Positions 27,699 to 35,997 of a DNA stretch of 64,000 nucleotides are shown here, in pieces. The translations under genes and the position numbers were made by a program. Position 1 is the stretch's first letter. Each line of letters starts with the position of its first letter. The DNA is from Streptomyces erythrochromogenes (GTDB lineage Bacteria > Actinomycetota > Actinomycetes > Streptomycetales > Streptomycetaceae). Where the stretch lies: NCBI RefSeq assembly GCF_036170895.1, contig NZ_CP108036.1, forward strand, positions 5,387,501 to 5,451,500. Reading direction: 5' to 3'. The notes beneath the pieces were generated by a model. That model had not been told where the DNA came from and did no database searches. It was given only the letters and a program-made list of their open reading frames with translations.

Positions 27699-30257
27699 CT
27701 AGTTGCCCGCCGCCGCGTCGCACCGCTGCGCGGCAAGGGCCCGGGCCAGGTCGTCGCGGGACTCCAGGACCAGGCGGCGGAGCGCGGGGGCGGCGTCCTC
27801 ATGCCCGGCCAGCCACGCGTCGGTGGCGTCCAGCGTGGCCGAGTCGCCCTGGAGGGAGGGGTAGAGCCCCTTCACGACGTGCATCGCGATCTGGATCGAC
27901 CGGTCCGACCACACCCGCTCGATCACCTCGAAGTAGCGCCCCGTGTGGGCCGCCAGCAGGTCCCGCTGCGAGGACTGCTGCATGCCCGCGATCGTCGCCT
28001 CCACCAGCGCGTTCGACAGCGCGTCCGACTCCACGACCGCCGCCCACGCCTGGTCCTTCACCGCCTGCGAGGGGCGCGCCGCCAGGCACCGCACCTGGTG
28101 CCGCTTGCCCGACGCCGTGTCGTCCCGGGCCAGTTCGGCGGCGAGGACGCCCTCGTCCACCGCCCCGTGCGCGGCCAGCGGCAGCAGGAAGTCCCAGCGC
28201 AGCTCCTGGTCCACGTCCAGCCCGTCGATCCGCGCCGAACCCTCCAGCAGCCCCAGCAGCAGCTGGAAGTCACCCTCGGTCGCCGCGCTCGCCGCGAAGA
28301 ACCGCGCCCAGGTCAGCTGGTGTTCCGACCCCGGCTGGGCCGACCGCAGCTCGTGCAGCGCGCCCGCCGCCAGGTCCCGGCCGCCCTGCTCGCGCAGGTC
28401 CGGCGCCGCGTAGTGGGTGACCGAGGCCTGCGCCTGCGCGTGCAGCTGCTGCAGGACGCCGACGTCCGTCTCCCGGCCGGCGTGCGCCAGCACCAGCGAG
28501 ACGAAGTCGCGCGCCGGCATCAGGCCGTCCCGCGTCAGGTTCCACAGCGCCGACCAGCTCAGCGCCCGCGCCAGCGGGTCCGTCAGGTCTCCCAGGTGCG
28601 CGCGCAGCGTGGCCAGCGAACCCTCGTCGAAGCGGATCTTGCAGTAGGTGAGGTCCTCGTCGTTGACCAGGACCAGGTCGGGCCGGTTCTGCCCGGCCAG
28701 CTCCGCGATCACCGAGCGGGCCCCGGATACGTCCGCCTCGGCCCGGGCGTAGCGGACCAGCGCGCCGTCCGGCTCCAGCCGGTACAGGCCGACGCCGACC
28801 CGGTGCGGGCGCAGCTCGTCGCCCTCCTGGAGGACCGCGAGCTCGGTGATCCGGCCCGCCGCGTCGTAGGTCACCAGCGGGGTCAGCACGTTCACGCCCG
28901 CCGTCTGCAGCCAGGCCCGCGACCACTCGGTCATGTCCCGCCCGGACACCTCGCCGAGCACTGACAGCAGGTCGTCGAGCGTGGTGTTCCCGTACGCGTT
29001 CGCCTTGAAGTAGCGGCGCGCGCCCTCCAGGAACGCCTCCCGGCCGACGTAGGCGACCAGCTGCTTGAGCACCGCCGCGCCCTTGGCGTAGGTGATGCCG
29101 TCGAAGTTCAGCTTCGCGTCCTCCAGGTCACGGATGTCGGCCGTGATCGGGTGCGTGGACGGCAGCTGGTCGGCGCGGTAGGCCCAGGCCTTGCGGTTGT
29201 TGGCGAAGGTCACCCACGCCTGGTCGAAGCGGGTGGCCTCGACGAGTCCGAAGGAGCCCATGAAGTCCGCGAAGGACTCCTTCAGCCACAGGTCGTCCCA
29301 CCACTTCATGGTGACCAGGTCGCCGAACCACATGTGCGCCATCTCGTGGAGGATCACGTTCGCGCGCCGCTCGTACGAGGCCTGCGTGACCTTGCCGCGG
29401 AAGATGTACTCCTCCCGGAAGGTCACCATCCCCGGGTTCTCCATGGCGCCCAGGTTGTACTCCGGCACGAAGGCCTGGTCGTACTTCCCGAAGGGGTAGG
29501 GGTAGTCGAAGATCTCGTGGAAGAGGTCGAAGCCCTGCTTGGTGACGAGGAAGACGTCGTCCGCGTCGAAGTGCTTCGCGAGCCCCTTGCGGCACATCGC
29601 GCCCAGCGGGATGGTCAGGTCCCCGCGGATGTAGGTGTCCGTCACGTAGTGGTAGGGCCCGGCCACCACGCAGGTGATGTACGTGGAGATCGGCGCGGTC
29701 TCGGCGAACCGCCACACGGAGCCCTCGCGGGACTCCTCGGCGCCGTTGCTCCACACCTGCCAGCCCTCGGGCGCGGCCACCTCGAAGCGGTAGGGCGCCT
29801 TCAGGTCCGGCTGCTCGAAGTTCGCGTACACCCGGCGGGCGTCGGCCGGCTCGTACTGCGTGTAGAGGTAGACCTCGCCGTCCTCCGGGTCCACGAAGCG
29901 GTGCAGGCCCTCGCCCGTCCGGCTGTACGCGCAGTTCGCGTCCACCACCAGGACGTTCTCGGAGGCCAGGCCGTCCAGGGCGATCCGGGCCCCGTCGAAG
30001 ACGGCGGCCACGTCCAGCGCCCGCCCGTTCAGGGTGACGGAGTTCACCGAAGGGGCGATCAGGTCCGCGAAGGTGGCACCGCCGGGGGCCGCGGCCCGGA
30101 AGCGGATCGTCGTCACCGAGCGGAAGGTCCGCGGGCCTTCGGCCGGTTCGGCCTCGTCCACCGCCGACCTGATGTCGAGGACGACCTCGTACCCGTCGAC
30201 GGACAGCAGCTCGGCCCGCTCGCGGGCCTCCTCGCGGGACAGATTCTCTCCGGGCAC
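27699..30257 (-). CDS. pepN: Aminopeptidase N, M1 family (second copy)
   Basis: An 852-residue M1 aminopeptidase paralogous to that at 14814-17405, with near-identical layout: start VPGENLSREEARERAELLSVDGYEV-type, GAMEN motif (LGAMENPGMVT), zinc site HEMAHMWFGDLVTMKWWDDL with Glu in KESFADF, and an ERAP1-like C-terminal domain. The GTG at 30257 follows GAAGGAG by five bases; an in-frame reading to 31064 would cross a divergent gene. Divergence from the first copy is substantial, so the duplication is old, and the pair may differ in peptide preference. Both copies are monocistronic. Confidence 0.95.
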   Translation of the reverse strand: MPGENLSREEARERAELLSVDGYEVVLDIRSAVDEAEPAEGPRTFRSVTTIRFRAAAPGGATFADLIAPSVNSVTLNGRALDVAAVFDGARIALDGLASENVLVVDANCAYSRTGEGLHRFVDPEDGEVYLYTQYEPADARRVYANFEQPDLKAPYRFEVAAPEGWQVWSNGAEESREGSVWRFAETAPISTYITCVVAGPYHYVTDTYIRGDLTIPLGAMCRKGLAKHFDADDVFLVTKQGFDLFHEIFDYPYPFGKYDQAFVPEYNLGAMENPGMVTFREEYIFRGKVTQASYERRANVILHEMAHMWFGDLVTMKWWDDLWLKESFADFMGSFGLVEATRFDQAWVTFANNRKAWAYRADQLPSTHPITADIRDLEDAKLNFDGITYAKGAAVLKQLVAYVGREAFLEGARRYFKANAYGNTTLDDLLSVLGEVSGRDMTEWSRAWLQTAGVNVLTPLVTYDAAGRITELAVLQEGDELRPHRVGVGLYRLEPDGALVRYARAEADVSGARSVIAELAGQNRPDLVLVNDEDLTYCKIRFDEGSLATLRAHLGDLTDPLARALSWSALWNLTRDGLMPARDFVSLVLAHAGRETDVGVLQQLHAQAQASVTHYAAPDLREQGGRDLAAGALHELRSAQPGSEHQLTWARFFAASAATEGDFQLLLGLLEGSARIDGLDVDQELRWDFLLPLAAHGAVDEGVLAAELARDDTASGKRHQVRCLAARPSQAVKDQAWAAVVESDALSNALVEATIAGMQQSSQRDLLAAHTGRYFEVIERVWSDRSIQIAMHVVKGLYPSLQGDSATLDATDAWLAGHEDAAPALRRLVLESRDDLARALAAQRCDAAAGN

Positions 30258-30295
30258 CTGCACTCCTTCGTGCGCGATCGCGTTCTTGGTCGAAT

Positions 30296-30322
30296 CCTCG
30301 CACGAGGGGAATGCGTGCGAGG
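30296..30322. promoter_or_regulatory. Inverted repeat between pepN copy 2 and the nitroreductase-like gene
   Basis: CCTCGCAC (30296-30303) and GTGCGAGG (30315-30322) form perfect arms around 11 bases, in a 138-base divergent gap. This could be an operator serving either gene; no regulator is known. Confidence 0.4.
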
Positions 30323-30395
30323 GCGTCCTGGTTGGCCACGGAGGACATGCGCCGTTGATGCCTTTTTCCGCCTGAGACCGACACAGAGGAGAGAC

Positions 30396-31046
30396 ATGAC
30401 CGAGACCCAGGTGCGCGAGAAGACCCCGGTCGACTTCTGGTTCGACCCGCTCTGCCCTTGGGCCTGGATGACGTCCCGTTGGATGGTGGAGGTCGAGAAG
30501 GTCCGCGACGTCCAGGTGCGCTGGCACGTGATGAGCCTCGCCGTCCTCAACGAGAACAAGCTCGACGAGCTGCCCGAGGTCTACCGCGAGCTGCTCGGCC
30601 CCAAGGGCTGGGCTCCCGTGCGCGTGGTCATAGCGGCCCAGCAGAAGCACGGCGACGAGATCACGGGCAAGCTCTACACCGCGCTCGGCACCCGCATCCA
30701 CAACGAGGACAAGGGCCCGACCCGCGAGGTGATCGCCGAGGCGCTGGCCGAGGTCGGCCTGCCGGCCGAGCTGCTCGCCTACGCCGACTCCGACGAGTAC
30801 GACGAGGTGCTGCGCGCCTCGCACAACAACGGCATCGACCGCGTGGGCCAGGAGGTCGGCACCCCGGTGATCTCCGTTCCGGGCGCCGACGGCGAGGGCG
30901 ACGTCGCCTTCTTCGGGCCGGTCGTCACCCCGACCCCGCGCGGCGAGGCCGCGGCCCGGCTGTGGGACGGCACCCTGCTCGTCGCCTCCACGCCCGGCTT
31001 CTACGAGATCAAGCGGACCCGCACCAAGGGCCCGTCCTTCGAGTAG
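30396..31046 (+). CDS. Mycothiol-dependent nitroreductase-like DsbA-fold protein
   Basis: A 216-residue thioredoxin-fold protein of the DsbA/2-hydroxychromene isomerase type. The active site is Cys20-Pro-Trp-Ala-Trp in FDPLCPWAW, the signature of the actinobacterial Rv2466c group, which in mycobacteria is a mycothiol-dependent nitroreductase. The helical insert (ELPEVYRELLGPKG, HNEDKGPTREVIAEAL) and the cis-Pro region GTPVISV follow. The ATG has GAGGAGA at good distance. No signal peptide, so it acts in the cytosol. It is divergent from pepN and precedes sodF (convergent), giving a small redox neighbourhood. Confidence 0.85.
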   Translation: MTETQVREKTPVDFWFDPLCPWAWMTSRWMVEVEKVRDVQVRWHVMSLAVLNENKLDELPEVYRELLGPKGWAPVRVVIAAQQKHGDEITGKLYTALGTRIHNEDKGPTREVIAEALAEVGLPAELLAYADSDEYDEVLRASHNNGIDRVGQEVGTPVISVPGADGEGDVAFFGPVVTPTPRGEAAARLWDGTLLVASTPGFYEIKRTRTKGPSFE

Positions 31047-31066
31047 CCCGTACGGCCGGAACACAC

Positions 31067-31105
31067 AGAAGACCCCCGTGAGTCACGTCCTCACGGGGGT
31101 CTTCT
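31067..31105. terminator. Terminator between the nitroreductase-like gene and sodF
   Basis: A perfect 16-bp stem (AGAAGACCCCCGTGAG) with a 7-base loop; the arm ending in GTCTTCT is relatively T-rich. It lies 20 bases past the first gene's stop and about 65 past that of sodF. Confidence 0.8.
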
Positions 31106-31170
31106 GCTGGACACGCCCGCCGGTGAAGGTTGAGAAGACGATCACGAGGCGGACGGGTACGGGGGTGCGA

Positions 31171-31827
31171 TCAGCCCTTGACGGGGATCAGCAGCGGGGT
31201 GTTCGCCTTGGCGTCGGCGTAGCGCTTGGAGACGTCCTGCCAGTTGACGACGTTCCACATCGCCTCGATGAAGTCCACCTTCTGGTTCTTGTACTGCAGG
31301 TAGAAGGCGTGCTCCCAGGCGTCGAAGACGAGGATCGGGGTGCTGGCCACGCCCACGTTGCCCTGGTGGTCGTAGACCTGCTCGACGACCAGACGGCCGC
31401 TGACGGGCTCGTACGCGAGCACGCCCCAGCCGGAGCCCTGGGTGGCGGAGGACGCGAAGGTCAGCTGCTTCTTGAACTTCGCGAAGGAGCCGAAGGACTC
31501 CGTGATCGCGTCGGCCAGGTCGCCCAGGCCGTCGGCCGCGGTGGGCTCGCCGCCGCCCTCGCCGGTCTTCGGGCTGGCCATGTTGTGCCAGTAGATGCTG
31601 TGCAGGATGTGGCCGGAGAGGTGGAACGCGAGGTTCTTCTCGAGGCCGTTGAGCGCGCCCCAGTTCTCCTTGTCGCGCGCCTCCGCCAGCTGCTCCAGCG
31701 TGTTGTTGGCGCCCGTGACGTAGGCCGCGTGGTGCTTGTCGTGGTGCAGCTCGATGATCTGCGGGTTGATCACCGGCTCCAGCGCCGCGTAGTCGTACGG
31801 AAGCTCAGGAAGCGTGTAGATGGCCAT
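31171..31827 (-). CDS. sodF: Superoxide dismutase, Fe/Zn type
   Basis: A 218-residue Fe/Mn-type superoxide dismutase removing superoxide in the cytosol. Metal ligands are His28 ([11 protein letters not shown]), His76 ([10 protein letters not shown]), Asp169 and His173 ([15 protein letters not shown]). The sequence closely resembles Streptomyces SodF, the iron-zinc enzyme that is repressed when nickel is available and replaced by the nickel enzyme SodN. Upstream, at 31865-31881, is a match to the Nur nickel-repressor site, which supports this over a manganese enzyme. The ATG at 31827 gives the standard N-terminus [13 protein letters not shown]. Confidence 0.95.
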   Translation of the reverse strand: MAIYTLPELPYDYAALEPVINPQIIELHHDKHHAAYVTGANNTLEQLAEARDKENWGALNGLEKNLAFHLSGHILHSIYWHNMASPKTGEGGGEPTAADGLGDLADAITESFGSFAKFKKQLTFASSATQGSGWGVLAYEPVSGRLVVEQVYDHQGNVGVASTPILVFDAWEHAFYLQYKNQKVDFIEAMWNVVNWQDVSKRYADAKANTPLLIPVKG

Positions 31828-31864
31828 GCGTGTTATCCGGTCCCCTCAGCGTGCCAATCGCTAA

Positions 31865-31881
31865 TTGCAATTAATGCGCAA
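31865..31881 (-). promoter_or_regulatory. Probable Nur (nickel-responsive Fur-family) binding site
   Basis: On the sodF sense strand the sequence is TTGCGC, five bases, TTGCAA, close to the TTGCAA-N5-TTGCAA pattern I recall for Nur in S. coelicolor sodF. It lies about 40 bases upstream of the start codon, in an AT-rich island that probably carries the promoter. Confidence 0.65.
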
Positions 31882-31935
31882 CTGCACGCTAGCAGCATCT
31901 ATTCCGCCTCACACGTAAGGGTTACCTCTGTAAAA

Positions 31936-31975
31936 CGCAGGTGGGCCCCGTGCGTTCGCACGGGGCCCACCTGCG
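31936..31975 (-). terminator. Terminator of the first amino-acid permease gene
   Basis: A perfect 18-bp stem (CGCAGGTGGGCCCCGTGC) with loop GTTC, 11 bases past the permease stop. Confidence 0.8.
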
Positions 31976-31986
31976 GTGAGGGGCTG

Positions 31987-33408
31987 TCAGCGGGCGGCGG
32001 CCGCCCGGCGCTGCAGCACGTATCCGGTCACGGCGAGGGCGGCGGTGAGCCCGCCGGTGAAGACCACCTGGACCCGGGTGTCCTCGCCCAGCGCCATCAG
32101 CACCAGGACCCCGGTCACGCCTGCCAGCGCCACCCAGGTCAGGTACGGGAAGCCCCACATCCGGACGACGAGTTTCTCGGGGGCCTCGCGCTCCAGCCGG
32201 CGGCGCAGCACGAACTGCGAGACGGCGATGAAGCCCCAGACCACGAGGATGACGCCGCCGACCATGTTCAGCAGCCAGGCGAACAGGGTGTCCGGGTACC
32301 AGTAGGACAGCAGCACGGTGACGAAGCCGAAGCCGGAGGAGGCGAGCACCGCCCGGCGCGGCACGCTGCCGGTGACCTTGCCCAGCGCCTTGGGGCCCTG
32401 GCCGCGGGAGACCAGGGAGTAGGCCATGCGCGAGGAGCCGTAGATGTTGGCGTTCATCGCGGACAGCAGGGCGATCAGGATGACCACGTTCATGATCTCG
32501 CCGGCCGCCGGGATGCCCAGGTGGTCCAGCGTGGCCGCGTAGGGGCCGGTCTCCGTGACCTTCGGGTCGTTCCACGGCAGCAGGGTGACGATGACGAGCA
32601 TGGAGCCGACGTAGACGACGGCGATGCGCCACATGGTGGTCTTCACGGCCTTGGCCACGCCCTTGACCGGGTTCTCCGACTCGGCGGCGGCGATGGTGAC
32701 CGTCTCCAGGCCGCCGTAGGCGACGACCGAGGCCAGCAGGCCGACGAGCAGGCCGTCCACGCCGCCCGGCAGGAAGCCGCCGTCGTGGAGCAGGTTGGCG
32801 GTGCCGGGGGCGCCGGTGCCGGGCAGCAGGCCGAGGACGGCCAGCACGCCCAGCCCCAGGAAGAGGCCGATGGCCCCGATCTTGAGGGCGGCGAACCAGA
32901 ACTCGAACTCGCCGAAGTTCGAGACGGCGGCCAGGTTGGAGCCGCAGAACAGCGCCATGAAGACCAGCACCCACATCCAGGACGGGGTGCCCGGGAACCA
33001 GCCCGTCATGATGTGCGCCGCGCCGATGGCCTCGATGGCCACGCCCACGCACAGCAGCGTCCAGAACATCCAGCCGGCGGTGAACCCGGCCCACGGGCCG
33101 ATCGCCCGCTCCGCGTGCACGGAGAAGGAGCCGGAGGCGGGGTTGGCGGCGGACATCTCGCCGAGCATCCGCATCACGAACATCACGAGCAGTCCGGACG
33201 CGGCGTAGGCGAGCACGATCGAGGGGCCCGCCGCGGCGATGCCGGCTCCGGAGCCGACGAAGAGTCCCGCGCCGATGACACCGCCGAGGGCGATCATCGA
33301 GAGGTGGCGCTGCTTGAGTCCGTTGCCGAGCGGGGAACCGGCGTCGGTCCGCGGCGGCTCGGGAGGGGCGACGGTGCTGCTGTGGCTCATGGGGTGGGTG
33401 CCTGTCAT
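31987..33408 (-). CDS. APC family amino-acid permease (first of three)
   Basis: A 473-residue amino-acid transporter of the AAT/GABA-permease branch with 12 predicted membrane segments. Helix 1 carries GGVIGAGLFVGSGAGIAAAGP, the substrate-binding break of APC carriers; SNFGEFEFWFAALKIGAIG and SSRMAYSLVSRGQGPKALGKV are other family blocks. An ATG at 33390 (MSHSST) is an alternative start; neither has a clear ribosome site. Two paralogues follow at 33624 and 35998 on the same strand, each with its own terminator. The substrate cannot be told; neutral amino acids or GABA-like compounds are likely for this branch. Confidence 0.88.
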   Translation of the reverse strand: MTGTHPMSHSSTVAPPEPPRTDAGSPLGNGLKQRHLSMIALGGVIGAGLFVGSGAGIAAAGPSIVLAYAASGLLVMFVMRMLGEMSAANPASGSFSVHAERAIGPWAGFTAGWMFWTLLCVGVAIEAIGAAHIMTGWFPGTPSWMWVLVFMALFCGSNLAAVSNFGEFEFWFAALKIGAIGLFLGLGVLAVLGLLPGTGAPGTANLLHDGGFLPGGVDGLLVGLLASVVAYGGLETVTIAAAESENPVKGVAKAVKTTMWRIAVVYVGSMLVIVTLLPWNDPKVTETGPYAATLDHLGIPAAGEIMNVVILIALLSAMNANIYGSSRMAYSLVSRGQGPKALGKVTGSVPRRAVLASSGFGFVTVLLSYWYPDTLFAWLLNMVGGVILVVWGFIAVSQFVLRRRLEREAPEKLVVRMWGFPYLTWVALAGVTGVLVLMALGEDTRVQVVFTGGLTAALAVTGYVLQRRAAAAR

Positions 33409-33442
33409 GTGCGGGGGCGGAGCGGGCCCCAGTGTGCCGAGC

Positions 33443-33479
33443 GTCCGATCACCGGACGTTCGGCGTCCGATATTCGGAC
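33443..33479 (-). promoter_or_regulatory. Tandem palindromes upstream of the first permease
   Basis: GTCCGA-TAT-TCGGAC (33465-33479) is preceded by the related GTCCGATCACCGGAC (33443-33457). Two similar palindromes 22 bases apart, on the same helix face, about 35-70 bases upstream of the permease start, suggest a cooperative repressor site. Confidence 0.5.
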
Positions 33480-33546
33480 AGCCGCTTCACGGATCGTGAT
33501 CACGCCCGCACGAGCCGGGAGCGGCCGGGCAGCGAACCGCGAACGG

Positions 33547-33580
33547 CAGGACCCCCCGTGCCGCGGCACGGGGGGTCCTG
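33547..33580 (-). terminator. Terminator of the second permease gene
   Basis: A perfect 34-base palindrome (half CAGGACCCCCCGTGCCG) lies 44 bases past the permease stop. Between it and the stop are short repeats of ATCCGG. Confidence 0.75.
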
Positions 33581-33623
33581 GGGTGAATCCGGTTTCCGGC
33601 GATCCGGTGATCCGGTACGGAGG

Positions 33624-35033
33624 TCAGCCGGCCTGCCGCGTCCGCCGCTCCCGCAGCTCGCGGACGCCCGCCACGGCCAGGACCAGCAGGGCCGCGCCCG
33701 TCGACCACAGCAGCTGTGGGCGCGCGGAGTCGTCGAAGAGCATCAGGACCAGGACCGCCGCCATCCCGGCCAGCGCGGCCCAGGTCGCGTACGGGAACAG
33801 CCACATCGGCAGGACCAGCCGCTCGGGCATGTCCCGCTCGATCCGGCGGCGCAGCTTCAGCTGCGAGACCGCGATCAGTGCCCACACGAACAGCAGCACG
33901 GCGCCGACCGCGTTGAGCATGTAGAGGAAGATCGTGTCCGGCCACAGCAGGTTGAGCACCACGGAGACGAAGCCGAAGGCCACCGACGCGAACACCGCCC
34001 GGCGCGGCACGCCGCCGCCCGAGACCTGCAGCAGCGACTTGGGCGCCTCCTCGCGCTCGGCCAGCGAGAAGATCATGCGCGAGGACCCGTACAGGTTCGC
34101 GTTGAGCGCCGACAGCAGGGCCACGAACACCACGATGTTCATGATCTGGCCGGCCCCCGGGATGCCGATGGAGTCCAGGACGGCGACGTACGGGCTCTGG
34201 CCCGGCTCCAGCGAGTCCCACGGCAGCAGGGTCACGATGACCACCATCGAGCCGACGTAGAAGAAGAGGATGCGCCACACGGCGCTGCGCACCGCGCGGG
34301 ACACCGACCGGGCCGGGTCGTCGGACTCGGCGGCCGCGATGGTGACGACCTCCAGGCCGCCGAAGGCGAAGATGACGGCGAGCATGCCGGCGACGACGCC
34401 GCCGAAGCCCGCGGGGAAGAAGCCGCCGTGGCCGGTGAGGTTGGCCATGCCGACCGGATCGGTGTCCGGGAGCACGCCGAAGATCGCGAGGGTGCCGAGG
34501 ACCAGGAAGAGCACGATCGCGCCGACCTTGAGGGCGGCGAACCAGAACTCGAACTCGCCGAAGTTCTTCACTGCGGCCAGGTTGCTCACGGTGAAGACCA
34601 CCATGAAGAGCAGCACCCAGACCCACTGGTCGACCGAGGGCACCCAGCCGTTCGCGATCTTCGCGGCGCCGGTGGCCTCCACGGCGAGCACCACGACCAG
34701 CAGGAACCAGTACAGCCAGCCCGCCGAGAAGCCGGCCCAGCGGCCGAGCGCGCGCTCCGCGTAGACGGAGAACGAGCCGGAGGCGGGCATCGCGGCCGAC
34801 ATCTCGCCCAGCGCGCGCATCACCAGCATCGCGAGGACGCCGGCGAGGAGGTAGGAGCAGATGATCGCGGGACCGGCGATGCCGATACCGGCACCGGAGC
34901 CGACGAAGAGGCCGGCGCCGATCACGCCGCCGAGCCCCAGCATGGTCAGGTGGCGCTGCTTGAGGCTGTGGCTGAGGGGTTCCGCGGGCAGGTCGCCCGT
35001 CGTGGGAGGTGCTTCTGGCAGGCGCTCACGCAT
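33624..35033 (-). CDS. APC family amino-acid permease (second of three)
   Basis: A 469-residue permease of the same family, 12 predicted membrane segments. Helix 1: GGVIGAGLFVGSGAGIGIAGP; later blocks NFGEFEFWFAALKVGAIVLF and SSRMIFSLAEREEAPKSLLQV. I use the ATG at 35033 (MRERLPEAPP), which gives a family-like N-terminus; no Shine-Dalgarno precedes it and the frame is open back to 35216 without protein-like sequence. Its leader contains two hairpins (35073-35140). It is divergent from bioY. Residues SSDDPARSVSRAVRS-like in the middle loop differ from the other two copies. Confidence 0.85.
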   Translation of the reverse strand: MRERLPEAPPTTGDLPAEPLSHSLKQRHLTMLGLGGVIGAGLFVGSGAGIGIAGPAIICSYLLAGVLAMLVMRALGEMSAAMPASGSFSVYAERALGRWAGFSAGWLYWFLLVVVLAVEATGAAKIANGWVPSVDQWVWVLLFMVVFTVSNLAAVKNFGEFEFWFAALKVGAIVLFLVLGTLAIFGVLPDTDPVGMANLTGHGGFFPAGFGGVVAGMLAVIFAFGGLEVVTIAAAESDDPARSVSRAVRSAVWRILFFYVGSMVVIVTLLPWDSLEPGQSPYVAVLDSIGIPGAGQIMNIVVFVALLSALNANLYGSSRMIFSLAEREEAPKSLLQVSGGGVPRRAVFASVAFGFVSVVLNLLWPDTIFLYMLNAVGAVLLFVWALIAVSQLKLRRRIERDMPERLVLPMWLFPYATWAALAGMAAVLVLMLFDDSARPQLLWSTGAALLVLAVAGVRELRERRTRQAG

Positions 35034-35072
35034 GAGGAGTGCTCGTACTCTCGTTCGGCCCAGCGATGGTGG

Positions 35073-35140
35073 GGACCCCGCCTTTGGCTTGGCGGGATCC
35101 AACAGTCTCACTGAGCGGCGGCTGTCCGTGCAAAACGGAC
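35073..35140 (-). other. Structured 5' leader of the second permease
   Basis: On the permease sense strand a GTCCG-TTTTGCA-CGGAC hairpin (35124-35140) is followed by GGATCCCGCC-AAGCCAAA-GGCGGGGTCC (35073-35100, one G-T pair), 40 bases upstream of the ATG. This could be an attenuator or a ligand-sensing leader. I do not recognise a named riboswitch. The remaining 35141-35318 has no gene. Confidence 0.4.
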
Positions 35141-35318
35141 GTGCTATCGGATGTTGCTCGTGACGAGGATCACGTCGACCCGGCCGGGGGAGTGGGCTTT
35201 GTTCATTCCCCACCATCGAGGGGAGCGGGGCTTTGTCCCGGGCGGCGGTGGGGCGGCCCCGGACCGCGCACTAACGTCGGTGATCGTCCTCACCCTCACC
35301 ACCTCGCGGAGCCCCCTC

Positions 35319-35903
35319 ATGAGCACTGCTTCCGTCTCCCTCCGGCCCGGCACCGTCCTCGCCGACCTGCTGCCCGCGAGCCGCGTGCGCGACATCGCGC
35401 TCGTCGTCGGCGGCGCCGCCCTGACCGGGATCGCCGCGCAGATCGCGGTGCCCGTGCCCGGCTCCCCGGTCCCCGTCACGGGCCAGACCTTCGCCGCGCT
35501 GCTCGTCGGCACCGCCTTCGGCGCCCGCCGCGGCTTCCTCGCGCTGGCGCTGTACGCCCTCGTCGGCATGGCCGGCGTGCCGTGGTTCGCGGGCGGCACC
35601 TCCGGAGCGGGCGGCGCCTCCTTCGGGTACGTGCTCGGCATGCTGCTCGCCGCCACCGTCGTGGGCGCCCTGGCGCGGCGCGGCGCCGACCGCTCGGTGC
35701 TGCGCACGGCGGGCACGATGGTGCTCGGCTCCGCGGTCATCTACGCGGTGGGCGTGCCGTACCTGATGGCCGCCACCGGGATGTCCCTGAGCGCCGCCGT
35801 CGCGGCGGGCCTGACCCCGTTCCTGATCGGCGACGCCCTCAAGGCGGCCCTCGCGATGGGCGCCCTGCCGGCCGCCTGGAAGCTGGTGGGCCGCCGCGGC
35901 TGA
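35319..35903 (+). CDS. bioY: Biotin transporter substrate-binding membrane subunit BioY
   Basis: A 194-residue ECF-type S component for biotin uptake with about six membrane segments. The family blocks are visible: AAQIAVPVPGSPVPVTGQTFAALLVGTAFGARRG, LYALVGMAGVPWFAGG and GASFGYVLGMLLAATVVGAL. The ATG at 35319 with GCGGAG upstream fits; a frame open to 35151 is not family-like. No ATPase or EcfT gene adjoins it, so it works alone or with a shared ECF module elsewhere. It is divergent from the second permease and convergent with the third. Confidence 0.93.
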   Translation: MSTASVSLRPGTVLADLLPASRVRDIALVVGGAALTGIAAQIAVPVPGSPVPVTGQTFAALLVGTAFGARRGFLALALYALVGMAGVPWFAGGTSGAGGASFGYVLGMLLAATVVGALARRGADRSVLRTAGTMVLGSAVIYAVGVPYLMAATGMSLSAAVAAGLTPFLIGDALKAALAMGALPAAWKLVGRRG

Positions 35904-35928
35904 CGCCGGCGCCACCACCCCCGTATCG

Positions 35929-35970
35929 GCCGGAGCCCGGCCCGCCTGACGAGGCGGGCCGGGCTCCGGC
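35929..35970. terminator. Bidirectional terminator between bioY and the third permease
   Basis: A perfect 19-bp stem (GCCGGAGCCCGGCCCGCCT) closes the tetraloop GACG between two convergent stops. Confidence 0.82.
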
Positions 35971-35997
35971 GTGTGTACGGGACGGGTTCGGGCTCGG

